DNA from: Collinsella sp.
GTDB lineage: Bacteria; Actinomycetota; Coriobacteriia; Coriobacteriales; Coriobacteriaceae
Reading direction: 5' to 3'
DNA length: 52,944 bases
Assembly (NCBI GenBank): GCA_018378775.1
Contig: JAGZWV010000015.1
Span: 1-52,944 of the forward strand
In this document: piece by piece, positions 23,042-30,623 of the stretch
Position numbering within the stretch: position 1 is the first letter of the stretch
How the letters are laid out: the number at the start of each line of letters is the position of its first letter
Notes under the pieces: generated by a model
Seen by the model: only the letters and a program-made list of their open reading frames with translations
Told to the model about the DNA's origin: nothing
Databases searched by the model: none
Position numbers and translations under genes: made by a program

Positions 23042-23053
23042 AGGTTCAAGTCC
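23042..23053 (+). repeat. Inverted copy of the tRNA-Leu T-arm
   Basis: AGGTTCAAGTCC is the complement-oriented copy of the T-arm of tRNA-Leu, keeping its unusual CAAGTCC loop side. It lies just past that tRNA's terminator. Confidence 0.6.
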
Positions 23054-23071
23054 CTGTGATGGGCCCATAAC

Positions 23072-23096
23072 AAAAAAGCCCCCATTGCTGGGAGCT
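23072..23096 (-). terminator. Terminator of tRNA-Leu
   Basis: An 8-bp stem closes a GCAA tetraloop and is followed by six T on the minus strand. Confidence 0.9.
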
Positions 23097-23107
23097 CTTT
23101 CATTCAA

Positions 23108-23194
23108 TGGTGCGGGCGAAAGGACTTGAACCTTCATGGGGTTGCCCCCATACGGACCTGAACCGTACGCGTCTGCCAATTCCGCCACGCCCGC
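23108..23194 (-). tRNA. tRNA-Leu(CAG)
   Basis: A class II tRNA with encoded CCA. The acceptor stem GCGGGCG pairs with CGCCCGC. The anticodon loop TT-CAG-GT reads CUG. The variable arm is TATGGGG-GCAA-CCCCATG and the T-arm AAGG-TTCAAGT-CCTT. Confidence 0.97.
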
Positions 23195-23205
23195 GTGCAG
23201 GAATT

Positions 23206-23234
23206 AGAATAACGGAGCGCCACCGCGAACGCAA
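23206..23234 (-). promoter_or_regulatory. Promoter of tRNA-Leu
   Basis: TTGCGT and TATTCT are separated by 17 bases, with the -10 box 11 bases before the mature 5' end. Confidence 0.75.
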
Positions 23235-23237
23235 GAA

Positions 23238-24155
23238 CTATTTTTGAAAAAGTTTGCAGGCATTTTCCCAAGCGGCTTGCGCGATTGTTTCGGCGTCCTC
23301 ACCTGTGCGATCGACACGGTCGTTAACCAGCGCGTTTGCCGTAATGGAGATCATTGCGGGCTCGCATTCAAGACCGCGGATGGGCTCCGGAGCCATATAC
23401 GGGCAATCCGTCTCGAACAAAATTCGATCGAGTGGGGTTGCCGCAAATGCCTCGCGCACGTCGTCGTTGCGCTTAAAGGTGGCCGCGCCACCATAGGCGA
23501 TATAGCAGCCCAGCTCCACAAAGCGCTCCATCGTGGCGCGGTCCTCGCCAAAGCAGTGCAGCACACAACCGGCCTGGGGCACGCCCACCTCGCGCAGTAC
23601 GTTGTACGCATCAACGTGCGAGGTGCGCTCCCCATCCGAGTCCTCGTGACGCAGGTGCAGCTCCACCGGCACATTGCGGCGCACGGCAAGCTCGAGCTGG
23701 CGCGCCATGCAATCAATCTGCACGTTATGGGGTGCCGGCGCGATATCGTCGTCATAGTCCATGTGATAGTCCAGGCCGATTTCGCCAATACCGGCGCATA
23801 AGGGGTCATCAAGTGCGGCAACGACCTGTGCATGAACGTCGTCGGTATAGTCCGGCGCGCCATACGGATGCACGCCGGCAAGATACTTGATCTGCGGGAT
23901 ATCCTGCATCGGAAGAATCTCGCGCACCAGCCAGTCGCTATAGTCCGCCACGCTGCGCTTGTCGGCAATGGGGTCGAACATCGTCACCAACAGGTCGACG
24001 CCCGCGGCTTTGGCGCGCACGAGCGTCTCGGGCACATCCTTGCCCCAAAACGAAAGCAGATGTGCATGCGTGTCGGCAAGCGGCGCCAAGGGCACGGGAC
24101 AAGCAACCGTCGTCTTTTTCTTGGTAAACGTCACGCGTTCGGCATTAGGCGTCAT
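23238..24155 (-). CDS. tatD: TatD family metal-dependent hydrolase
   Basis: Amidohydrolase-fold nuclease of the TatD family, likely a 3'-5' DNase. The metal site is seen as DTHAHL near residue 28 (HxH), an internal Glu in GIGEIGLDYH, His in LHLRHEDSDGE and VLHCFGEDRATMERFVELGCYI, and the final Asp in ETDCPYMAPEPIRG. About 20 basic N-terminal residues precede the usual start of the fold. It overlaps the end of rsmA by 11 bases, with GGGAG upstream of the ATG, so it is translationally coupled to rsmA. A metG-tatD-rsmA neighbourhood is common in monoderms. Confidence 0.93.
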   Translation of the reverse strand: MTPNAERVTFTKKKTTVACPVPLAPLADTHAHLLSFWGKDVPETLVRAKAAGVDLLVTMFDPIADKRSVADYSDWLVREILPMQDIPQIKYLAGVHPYGAPDYTDDVHAQVVAALDDPLCAGIGEIGLDYHMDYDDDIAPAPHNVQIDCMARQLELAVRRNVPVELHLRHEDSDGERTSHVDAYNVLREVGVPQAGCVLHCFGEDRATMERFVELGCYIAYGGAATFKRNDDVREAFAATPLDRILFETDCPYMAPEPIRGLECEPAMISITANALVNDRVDRTGEDAETIAQAAWENACKLFQK

Positions 24156-25005
24156 GGATTAGCTCCCGGGCCAGACGGACAAAGTCGGCAACATCGAGCG
24201 TCTCGGCGCGCGTGGTGGGTGCGATACCGCAAACCTCAAAAGCGGCATCGAGCACGTCCTTGGCAAAACCGTTGGCGCTCATGGAATTGCGGATGGTCTT
24301 GCGACGCTGGGCAAATGCAGCATCAATCACGCGGGCCACAAACTCGCGGTCGAGTCCTTCGGGCACCACGCCGTCAACACGGTCGATACGCACGACGGCC
24401 GAGTCCACGTGCGGCGCCGGCATAAAGCAACGCGGCGGCACCTCAAAGCGACCCGTCACCTGCGCATACAGGCCGAGCTTTGCCGTATAGCCGCCATAGG
24501 TCTTGTTGCCCGGCACTGCGGCAATGCGATCGGCAACCTCCTTTTGCACCATGACCACGGCACGCTTGAGCGCGGGCATCGTCTGGAAGAACTGCAAGAT
24601 GATCGTCGCCGCCACGTTATAGGGCAAGTTCGCGACAAATACCGTCGGCTCACCGCCGGCGGCCTGCTCAATCTGCTCCGGCGTCACCTTAAGCGCGTCG
24701 CCCATGATAAAGCGGAAGTTGGCGTAGTCGGCGGCGTGAGCATCGAGCACCGGCTCGAGCTCGGGATCGGCCTCGATCGACGTGACGCACGCCGCCTCCT
24801 GCAACAGCGCAAGCGTGAGCGTACCAACGCCCGGACCAACCTCGAGCACGCGCTCATCGCCTGCAAGCTCGGCAAGCTCGCAAATGCGCTCAATTACATG
24901 GTTGTCGATCAGGAAGTTCTGGCCCAGGCGATGCTTGGTCGCAAGGCCAAACTCCTCCAGCAGCTCCCTGGTGGCCGTGGGGTTTGCCAAAGGCGAAGTT
25001 GTCAT
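24145..25005 (-). CDS. rsmA: 16S rRNA (A1518/A1519-N6)-dimethyltransferase RsmA (KsgA)
   Basis: Dimethylates the two adenines of the 3'-terminal helix 45 of 16S rRNA, a late checkpoint of 30S assembly; loss gives kasugamycin resistance. The N-terminal signature is KHRLGQNFLIDN. The SAM site has VLEVGPGVGTLT and IEADPEL, and motif IV is NLPYNV, the NxPY catalytic loop. The 286-residue length is standard. AAGGAGG lies five bases upstream of the ATG, a very strong site. A metG terminator ends 36 bases before the start, so its promoter must lie very close or read-through must occur. Confidence 0.97.
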   Translation of the reverse strand: MTTSPLANPTATRELLEEFGLATKHRLGQNFLIDNHVIERICELAELAGDERVLEVGPGVGTLTLALLQEAACVTSIEADPELEPVLDAHAADYANFRFIMGDALKVTPEQIEQAAGGEPTVFVANLPYNVAATIILQFFQTMPALKRAVVMVQKEVADRIAAVPGNKTYGGYTAKLGLYAQVTGRFEVPPRCFMPAPHVDSAVVRIDRVDGVVPEGLDREFVARVIDAAFAQRRKTIRNSMSANGFAKDVLDAAFEVCGIAPTTRAETLDVADFVRLARELIHDA

Positions 25006-25041
25006 GGTTGCCTCCTTAGCATGATGGCGGCGTCTTGAAAC

Positions 25042-25070
25042 AAAAAGGCATGGACCGTGGCGGCCATGCC
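25042..25070 (-). terminator. Terminator between metG and rsmA
   Basis: A 7-bp GC stem (25047-25053 with 25064-25070) is followed by five T on the minus strand. It ends only 36 bases before the rsmA start codon. Confidence 0.8.
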
Positions 25071-25112
25071 CTTACAGCTAAACAGCAAATTGCCGATATG
25101 GCGCGCTGCGTC

Positions 25113-26714
25113 TTAGCCCAGACGCGGGAACAGCGGCTCGCCCTTCTCGACAGGCTGACCGCCGGCAAGCAGGCCCCAAGCGCAAATGCCCTTGAGGTCG
25201 TCGGTCGCGGCCTCGTCCTCGCAGGACAGGCGGCGCAGGGCCTCGGCAGAGGTCTGAGGCATGAGCGGCATCAGCAGGTGGGCGGCAATGCGGATGGCCT
25301 CGAGCAGGTTGTAGATCACAAACGCCAGCTCGTCAGCCTTGGCCTCGTCCTTGGCAAGTGCCCAAGGCTCGGAGTCCTCGATGTAGTGGTTGGCGGCATG
25401 GATGAGCTCCATGACCTCGTCCTTGGCTCCGCCGTAATCGAGCACGTCCATCTTGGCCATGTAGCGCTCGACCAGACCATCGGCGATCTTTGCCAGCGGG
25501 TTGTCGAACGCATCGAACGATGCGGGCTTGGCGGGCGCGCAACCATCAAAGTACTTGCCGCTCATGTTGAGCGAACGCGAGATAAGGTTGCCCCAGCTGT
25601 TGGCCAGGTCGGCGTTGTAGACCTGCTCCATGCGATCGAAGCTGATGGCACCGTCGGTGCCGGGGACGACGTCGGTCATGAAGTAGTAGCGATAGCCCTC
25701 GACGCCCAACATGTCGATAACGTCCTGCGGAGCGATGGCGTTGCCGCGGCTCTTGGACATCTTCTCGGCCTTGCCGGTCTCGGCATTGCGCACGGTCAGG
25801 AAGCCGTGGGCAAAGACGTGCTCGGGCAGGGCCTCGCCGATGGCCATGAGCATGGCGGGCCAAATGACGCAGTGGAAGCGGATGATGTCCTTGCCCACGA
25901 TGTGGAACTGCGCGGGCCAGCGATAGGCCAGCTCGGCACGCGCCTCGTCGGTGTCGACACCGTAGCCGACGGCCGTCATATAGTTGAGCAGCGCATCGAA
26001 CCACACGTAGGTCACGTGACCCTCGTCAAACGGGACCTGAATGCCCCAGTCAAAGCTCGTACGGCTCACGGAAAGGTCGTTAAGGCCGCCCTCGACAAAG
26101 CTGCGAACCTCGTTCATGCGGAACGCAGGCTCGACAAAGTCGGGGTGCTCGTCATAGAGCTTGAGCAGCTTGTCCTGGAAGGCGGAAAGCTTAAAGAAGT
26201 AGGACTCCTCCTGCACGCGCTCAAGCGGACGGTGGCAGTCGGGGCACAAGTGCTGGCCGACGCTGCCGTACTCTTCGTCGCCCTTCTGGACCTGCGTATC
26301 GGTAAAGTAGGTCTCGTCAGGCACGCAATACCAGCCGTCGTAGCTGCCCTTATACAGGTAGCCGGACTCCTTCATGCGCTCCCACAGGTACTGCACGGCA
26401 TGATGCTGGCGCGGCTCGGTGGTGCGGATGAAGTCATCATTGGAAATCTCGAGCTTGCTCCAAAGCTCCTTGAAGTGCGGAGCCTGGCTATCGGTCCACT
26501 CCTGCGGCGTCATGTTGTGCTTGGCTGCGGCCTCGGCGACCTTCTCGCCATGCTCGTCCATGCCGGTCAGGAACTTGACGTTATAGCCAGCGGAACGGCG
26601 ATAGCGAGCCTGAACGTCGGCGATGATGGTGGAATAAGCCGTGCCCAGGTGCGGATCGGCGTTGACGTAGTAGATGGGCGTCGTGATAAAGAACGAAGGC
26701 TTGCTTTGATCCAT
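25113..26714 (-). CDS. metG: Methionine--tRNA ligase
   Basis: Class I synthetase that charges initiator and elongator tRNA-Met. The HIGH motif is PHLG at residues 21-24 within TTPIYYVNADPHLGTAYS, and the KMSKS motif is seen as AEKMSKSRGN. A single zinc knuckle is visible (CPDCHRPLE). The protein is 533 residues and lacks the C-terminal EMAP/tRNA-binding domain that longer bacterial forms carry; this shorter form is common in actinobacteria. GGAGG lies 9 bases before the ATG. rsmI lies 69 bases upstream on the same strand. Confidence 0.97.
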   Translation of the reverse strand: MDQSKPSFFITTPIYYVNADPHLGTAYSTIIADVQARYRRSAGYNVKFLTGMDEHGEKVAEAAAKHNMTPQEWTDSQAPHFKELWSKLEISNDDFIRTTEPRQHHAVQYLWERMKESGYLYKGSYDGWYCVPDETYFTDTQVQKGDEEYGSVGQHLCPDCHRPLERVQEESYFFKLSAFQDKLLKLYDEHPDFVEPAFRMNEVRSFVEGGLNDLSVSRTSFDWGIQVPFDEGHVTYVWFDALLNYMTAVGYGVDTDEARAELAYRWPAQFHIVGKDIIRFHCVIWPAMLMAIGEALPEHVFAHGFLTVRNAETGKAEKMSKSRGNAIAPQDVIDMLGVEGYRYYFMTDVVPGTDGAISFDRMEQVYNADLANSWGNLISRSLNMSGKYFDGCAPAKPASFDAFDNPLAKIADGLVERYMAKMDVLDYGGAKDEVMELIHAANHYIEDSEPWALAKDEAKADELAFVIYNLLEAIRIAAHLLMPLMPQTSAEALRRLSCEDEAATDDLKGICAWGLLAGGQPVEKGEPLFPRLG

Positions 26715-26783
26715 GGGGTTTGTCCTCCAGTAAAACGTTGCATACAGAGGATGATTCTAGCGCAAGGGCTGGATATCCTCCAT

Positions 26784-27662
26784 CTATTGCATATCGAGCA
26801 CCATGGCATAGACATCGCGCTTGCGGCGCGAATACTTCTGAGACAGGCGCTTGGCCACCGCAGACGCGGGCTCCCCCTCCTCGAGCGCGGCGCGGATATC
26901 CTCGCGCAGGGCCTCGTCGGGATCCGCTGCCGCGGCGCCAACCGGCACGATACCGGCCTCCTCACCCTCGCTCGGCGGCGCGATGACCAGCGCAATCTCG
27001 CCCTTTACCTCGCCGCGAGCACGCAGCTCCTCGGCAAGCTGGGCAGCGGGCCCGCGCAAGACCTCCTCGTGCAGCTTGGTGAGTTCGCGGCAGACGGCAA
27101 CCTCACGTTGGGGAAAGACCTCCGCCACGGCCTCGAGCGTCGCCACGATGCGATGTGGAGACTCGTAGAAGATGAGCGCGCCGGGCACCACGGCAAGGCG
27201 CTGCAAACGGCGCACGCGGTCGCCGTGCTTTCGACCCAAAAAGCCCTCGAAGAAAAAATGCTCGCAGGGAATGCCGGACGAAACGAGCGCCGTGACGCAA
27301 GCAGAGGGCCCGGGAATAACTTCGACGGGCACATCGGCCTCACGCGCCGCCTCGACCAGCGCCTGGCCGGGATCGGACACGCTCGGCATGCCGGCGTCCG
27401 AGGCAAAGGCGAGGGTCTCCCCCGCCAGCAGACGGTCGACCAGGCCGGCGGCGCGGCTGGCGATCACATTCTCGTCGCAACGGACAAGCGGCTTGGAAAT
27501 GCCCAGGTGCATCAGCAGCTTTGACGTCACACGCGTGTCTTCGCAGCAGATGACATCGGCAGCGGCAAAGGCCTCGCCAACGCGCGGGGACAGGTCGCCC
27601 AGGTTGCCGATGGGCGTGCCGACCACATAGAGTTTGCCCGTATGGGCGCTGTTTTGCGTCAT
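26784..27662 (-). CDS. rsmI: 16S rRNA (cytidine1402-2'-O)-methyltransferase RsmI
   Basis: Tetrapyrrole-methylase-fold enzyme that 2'-O-methylates C1402 in the 30S decoding centre. Conserved elements are LYVVGTPIGNLGD, AADVICCEDTRVTSKLL, ASDAGMPSVSDPG and FYESPHRIVATLEA. The C-terminal extension (ALREDIRAALEEGEPASAVAKRLSQKYSRRKRDVYAMV, in part) is typical of the family. It begins six bases after the stop of the GH5-like gene, with AGGTTGAT upstream, which implies shared transcription. Confidence 0.95.
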   Translation of the reverse strand: MTQNSAHTGKLYVVGTPIGNLGDLSPRVGEAFAAADVICCEDTRVTSKLLMHLGISKPLVRCDENVIASRAAGLVDRLLAGETLAFASDAGMPSVSDPGQALVEAAREADVPVEVIPGPSACVTALVSSGIPCEHFFFEGFLGRKHGDRVRRLQRLAVVPGALIFYESPHRIVATLEAVAEVFPQREVAVCRELTKLHEEVLRGPAAQLAEELRARGEVKGEIALVIAPPSEGEEAGIVPVGAAAADPDEALREDIRAALEEGEPASAVAKRLSQKYSRRKRDVYAMVLDMQ

Positions 27663-27668
27663 ATCAAC

Positions 27669-28730
27669 CTATTCAATCATGCCGCGCTCGAGCGTACCGA
27701 GCGCCGCGCGGGCGTCCCATGCTGCAATGCGCTTCTCGGTCTTCCACGTTTGGAAGAACCAACCGGCAGCCGGCGCAAACGAAGCCAGCTGGTTGGCGAT
27801 AAACACGCGCTCGTAGGCATTGCGGCCCTCGGGCGTAACCGACGAGTTGGCAAAGATCGCCGCGCCCGACCATTCGCCCACCAGCACGGGGAACCCAGTT
27901 GAAATCGCCTCTTTAAGCTCGCGCTTGTTACGCGAAATCGCCGTCGTCAGCCCGCGGGGGCTCGTGATATCGAGCGCATACTCGTCGCGGTAATGGTACA
28001 GGTGAAGGTCCATGTAGACGTTCTTGTACTTGGCGCCGCGCATAAAATGCTTCCACTCGCTGGGATGCCCCGAAGACGAAAAGACGACGATCTTATCCTC
28101 GGGCATATACGAACGGACGAGCTCGTAGGCATCGCGATAGAAATTGCGCAGGTAGTGAGCCGGAATGCCATCCGTCATGGCAAAAAGACTCTTGCGGACA
28201 CTCATCTGCGGCGTATCCAGCAGCTCAATGCCCAGCAGGCTCTCGGCCTCGCCGTAACGCTCGGCCAAGCGCTCGAGCACGTCGAGTGCGACATGGCGGC
28301 CGTTGGTGGACGAATGCCACTCGGCAACAGCCTCCGGCGTGGCGGGCGAATCGTTGGAATCGCCCTGGCCACCGGGCACAGTCGCCAGGTCAAGCAGCAC
28401 GCGAATGTTGTACTTGGCAGCCCACTCAATCGCGCGGTCGATGTAATCGACAACCGAGATGTAGGAGGCATCGGACTCCTGTGAGCCAAAGGCATACCAA
28501 GGCACCGGCAGGCGCACGGCGTTGAGGCCGATCTGCGCCATGCGACGGAAATCATCCTCGCTCACAAACGTCTCGTAATGACGGCGCATGCGCTCGTTAT
28601 AGGCGGCGGTGCCCATGGCCTCCTGCAGCTCGGCCGCGTTGGATGCACCGGTCGCCGCGTATAGCGACGGGGTAACCCAAGGCTCGGGAATAAACCAGCC
28701 AGAGAGATTAACGCCGAGTATCCTCTCCAT
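27669..28730 (-). CDS. Glycoside hydrolase family 5-like protein, general acid/base missing
   Basis: (beta/alpha)8-barrel protein related to exo-1,3-beta-glucanases of GH5. It opens GVNLSGWFIPEPWVTPSLYA, the family's GVNLGGW-EPW entry, and has NAVRLPVPWYAF and LLDLATVPGGQGD on successive strands. The nucleophile strand PVLVGEWSGA keeps its Glu. At the acid/base position the usual ELLNEP reads ELLDTP, so the catalytic Glu is replaced by Thr. HLYHYRDEY fills the substrate-side histidine/tyrosine strand. There is no signal peptide, so it is cytoplasmic. The ATG with AAGGGGG seven bases upstream is chosen. It may act as a non-classical glycosidase, transglycosidase or binding protein. Confidence 0.78.
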   Translation of the reverse strand: MERILGVNLSGWFIPEPWVTPSLYAATGASNAAELQEAMGTAAYNERMRRHYETFVSEDDFRRMAQIGLNAVRLPVPWYAFGSQESDASYISVVDYIDRAIEWAAKYNIRVLLDLATVPGGQGDSNDSPATPEAVAEWHSSTNGRHVALDVLERLAERYGEAESLLGIELLDTPQMSVRKSLFAMTDGIPAHYLRNFYRDAYELVRSYMPEDKIVVFSSSGHPSEWKHFMRGAKYKNVYMDLHLYHYRDEYALDITSPRGLTTAISRNKRELKEAISTGFPVLVGEWSGAAIFANSSVTPEGRNAYERVFIANQLASFAPAAGWFFQTWKTEKRIAAWDARAALGTLERGMIE

Positions 28731-28997
28731 CACTGCCCCCTTCGGATCGTGCAGGCCGAGCCTGCATCGTATTGCATAGGAAAAGTATCGTTTTGAGTAT
28801 ACCCGCGCGTGCGGACAGACGACCGAACGGTCTGTAAAGTGGCGCAAAAGCGGGAGGAATGTCTGGGGCGAGCGGGGCCAAGATGACGTACCGAGTGCGC
28901 ATACACGCCGAGGGCAGGCGCCGGAAAGCGCATCCCATTCTTTCGTTCAATAATGGGATGCATTTTCCGCGGGTCCACATAACCCGCGGGCGCTACA
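28731..28997. other. Intergenic region with two hairpins
   Basis: No gene is seen. A perfect 10-bp stem (GCATCCCATT, 28930-28939, with 28952-28961) is followed by ATTTTCC on the plus strand. A perfect 8-bp stem (CCGCGGGT, 28967-28974, with 28982-28989) lies just before the first Phe tail-repeat unit. Confidence 0.6.
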
Positions 28998-29000
28998 AAA

Positions 29001-29136
29001 AGAAAAGGACCCCTTTGCAGAGGTCCTAGTCAATTCAAGGTGGCGGGGAAGGGAATCGCGTCCGCGCGCTGCGCGGACGGACCGCTGCGGCGCTTGCGCG
29101 CCTTGCGAGCTACGCTGGCAAACGCTATCGCGTTTC
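29001..29136 (-). repeat. tRNA-Phe tail-repeat unit P1
   Basis: A 58-base stretch (29001-29058: terminator hairpin, spacer and the last 20 bases of the tRNA gene region) is identical to the real tRNA-Phe 3' region at 29187-29244. It is followed by a core with an 8-bp GC hairpin (CGTCCGCG with CGCGGACG) and, near its end, AAACGC-TATC-GCGTTT, a diverged version of the stem that closes the Arg and Leu cores. Confidence 0.82.
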
Positions 29137-29155
29137 CTCAGCTCCGCGCCCTCAC

Positions 29156-29168
29156 GGGGTTCGATTCC
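29156..29168 (+). repeat. Inverted copy of the tRNA-Phe T-arm
   Basis: GGGGTTCGATTCC is the complement-oriented copy of the tRNA-Phe T-arm, keeping its CGATTCC side. It is flanked by CAC and GTG, so it forms a T-arm-like hairpin of its own. It lies just past the tRNA-Phe terminator. Confidence 0.6.
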
Positions 29169-29186
29169 GTGCATGGGCTACATAAA

Positions 29187-29213
29187 AGAAAAGGACCCCT
29201 TTGCAGAGGTCCT
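29187..29213 (-). terminator. Terminator of tRNA-Phe
   Basis: A 9-bp stem with one G-U pair closes a GCAA tetraloop and is followed by TTTTCTTTTAT on the minus strand. Confidence 0.9.
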
Positions 29214-29226
29214 AGTCAATTCAAGG

Positions 29227-29299
<73 letters not shown>

Positions 29300-29331
29300 A
29301 TTTGAGGTGTGCCTTGTTTCAAGGCTTGATT

Positions 29332-29359
29332 AGTATAACCAAGGACGCGTTCCGGTCAA
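29332..29359 (-). promoter_or_regulatory. Promoter of tRNA-Phe
   Basis: TTGACC and TATACT are separated by 16 bases, with the -10 box about 32 bases before the mature 5' end. Confidence 0.8.
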
Positions 29360-29422
29360 CCGAGAATTTTAAAAAAGTTTTTGAGCACAGCCTCGGTTCT
29401 ATAAATCGGCACGTCAGAGGCA

Positions 29423-29707
29423 TCAGCCGGCAGCAAGAAGTTTTTCGCTCAGAGCCGCACGGGCAAACTCACTTGGCGTCATCCCCTCGGCAGCCGCCCG
29501 TCGACGAATGGCCTCCTTCATTCCCAGAGGAATCTTGACCGACAGCGTTGCCGTCCCCTCACCTGAGAGCGGGGGCCGTCCATGCACGATCCCACCAACG
29601 GTGTGTTCGCCATCCGGAAACTCTCCGCGCTCGTACGACTCGCACCACGCGTCAATCATTTCATCCGTTACAACCTGACCATTAGCGGCCGTATACGTCT
29701 TGCCCAT
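29423..29707 (-). CDS. Ribbon-helix-helix domain protein (antitoxin-like)
   Basis: Small protein with a C-terminal ribbon-helix-helix DNA-binding domain: the strand ATLSVKIPLGMKEAIRRRAAAEGMTPSEFARAALSEKLL (shown over the domain) carries the two helices typical of CopG/Arc-type regulators. The N-terminal 50 residues are polar with a GGIVHGRPP linker. Such proteins often repress a toxin-antitoxin operon, but no toxin gene adjoins it: downstream is tRNA-Phe and upstream the DUF192 gene. GGGGG lies six bases before the second of two tandem ATGs, which is the start used. Whether it regulates the neighbouring pilus genes cannot be told from sequence. Confidence 0.75.
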   Translation of the reverse strand: MGKTYTAANGQVVTDEMIDAWCESYERGEFPDGEHTVGGIVHGRPPLSGEGTATLSVKIPLGMKEAIRRRAAAEGMTPSEFARAALSEKLLAAG

Positions 29708-29790
29708 CATCGACCCCCTTTGCCGAACCTGTTCAATCTCCTGCCAAACTTACCCAATTTCGTATGACGGAAGTCAGCTGTCGCCAATTC

Positions 29791-30150
29791 TTAAGCCGGC
29801 ACGCGTTGGAGAGCAGGGGTCGAAACAATGATTGAAGGACGCTCTAGTACGGCCCAGGCGCCGGGGCAGGAGCACATACGCCAGGGACGTACGTTTTCGT
29901 AGCATACGAGGACATAGCCGCGTGCGTCGATAAAGGCGATGTCGATGGGATAGGCCATAAAACACGTATGGACCGAAGAGCAGCGTGGAAACGCCATGAC
30001 GAGCGGCAGGCCGTTGGCGGCAACCGGACGCCGTCCCAGCATGCCGCGCAGGCGCACGGCAAACGACTCCGCCACCACAAACTCGGCCGGCGTCCAACCC
30101 AGCCTGTTGAGTGCCCGCGCGTAAGCGATGTAGGACGAGACCGCGGTCAC
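29791..30150 (-). CDS. DUF192 family protein at the end of the pilus operon
   Basis: Small protein of the DUF192 family (COG1430), function unsettled. Conserved positions are seen in FAVRLRGMLGR, FPRCSSVHTCFMAYPIDIAFIDARGYVL and VRPWRM. The start is a GTG that overlaps the TGA stop of the TadE-like gene (GTGA), with GGGGTGG a few bases upstream; a frame 35 codons longer would overlap that gene fully and is rejected. No signal peptide is evident with this start. The tight coupling places it in the Tad operon. It may assist processing or export of the pilins, but that is inference. Confidence 0.8.
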   Translation of the reverse strand: MTAVSSYIAYARALNRLGWTPAEFVVAESFAVRLRGMLGRRPVAANGLPLVMAFPRCSSVHTCFMAYPIDIAFIDARGYVLVCYENVRPWRMCSCPGAWAVLERPSIIVSTPALQRVPA

Positions 30151-30623
30151 ATGACCACCCCCGGACGCCACGGATCGACCGTCACCGCGCGCTCGTGCGA
30201 CAACGTTGTCGGCGCCCCCAGCGGAACGCCAGCGATGCTGAGAGAAGTCGGCCACGGCTCATAGTGCATGGTGCAGGTGTAGGTCCTAAACGTACCGGAT
30301 AGGGAGAGCAGGCCACCATCCGATGCCTCCGCGCCTTGCTCGCTCGACACTTCGATCTGCAAGTCATAGCCTTCCATGGCATTCAGAATTTGAGTCTGAA
30401 CCGTCGCCGAGGCATCGGCAGAGCTCTCGTCACCCTCCCCGCCCGGCGCCACAGCGTGCGCCAGCACGATGTCGGGCACCACGCGGTCGAAGCGCGCGAC
30501 AGCGCTGGCAAAGATCATGACGTTGTACACGATGAGTGCCAGCACCAGCAAAACGGGCGTAACCACTGCCATCTCAACCGTCGCTTGGGCGCGCTCCTCG
30601 CGCAGACGCATGCGGATACTCAT
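30147..30623 (-). CDS. TadE-like minor pilin
   Basis: Pseudopilin of the Tad system, 158 residues. The N-terminus is a class-Tad prepilin signal: a short basic leader (MSIRMRLREERA) then QATVEMAVVTPVLLVLALIVYNVMIF. The expected cleavage is after Ala12, placing Glu at +5. The remaining 120 residues are extracytoplasmic, with GEGDESSADASATVQTQIL and a pair of Cys/Tyr-rich strands. Its ATG overlaps the TAA stop of the TadG-like gene by one base and its own stop overlaps the DUF192 start, so three genes are coupled. Confidence 0.88.
   Translation of the reverse strand: MSIRMRLREERAQATVEMAVVTPVLLVLALIVYNVMIFASAVARFDRVVPDIVLAHAVAPGGEGDESSADASATVQTQILNAMEGYDLQIEVSSEQGAEASDGGLLSLSGTFRTYTCTMHYEPWPTSLSIAGVPLGAPTTLSHERAVTVDPWRPGVVM

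Noticed and set aside
28708..28980. Two overlapping minus-strand frames upstream of the GH5-like gene
   Set aside because: No ribosome site and no recognisable protein; they cover hairpins and the gene's leader.
29423..29707. Full toxin-antitoxin pair
   Set aside because: Only the ribbon-helix-helix protein is found; no toxin gene lies on either side.
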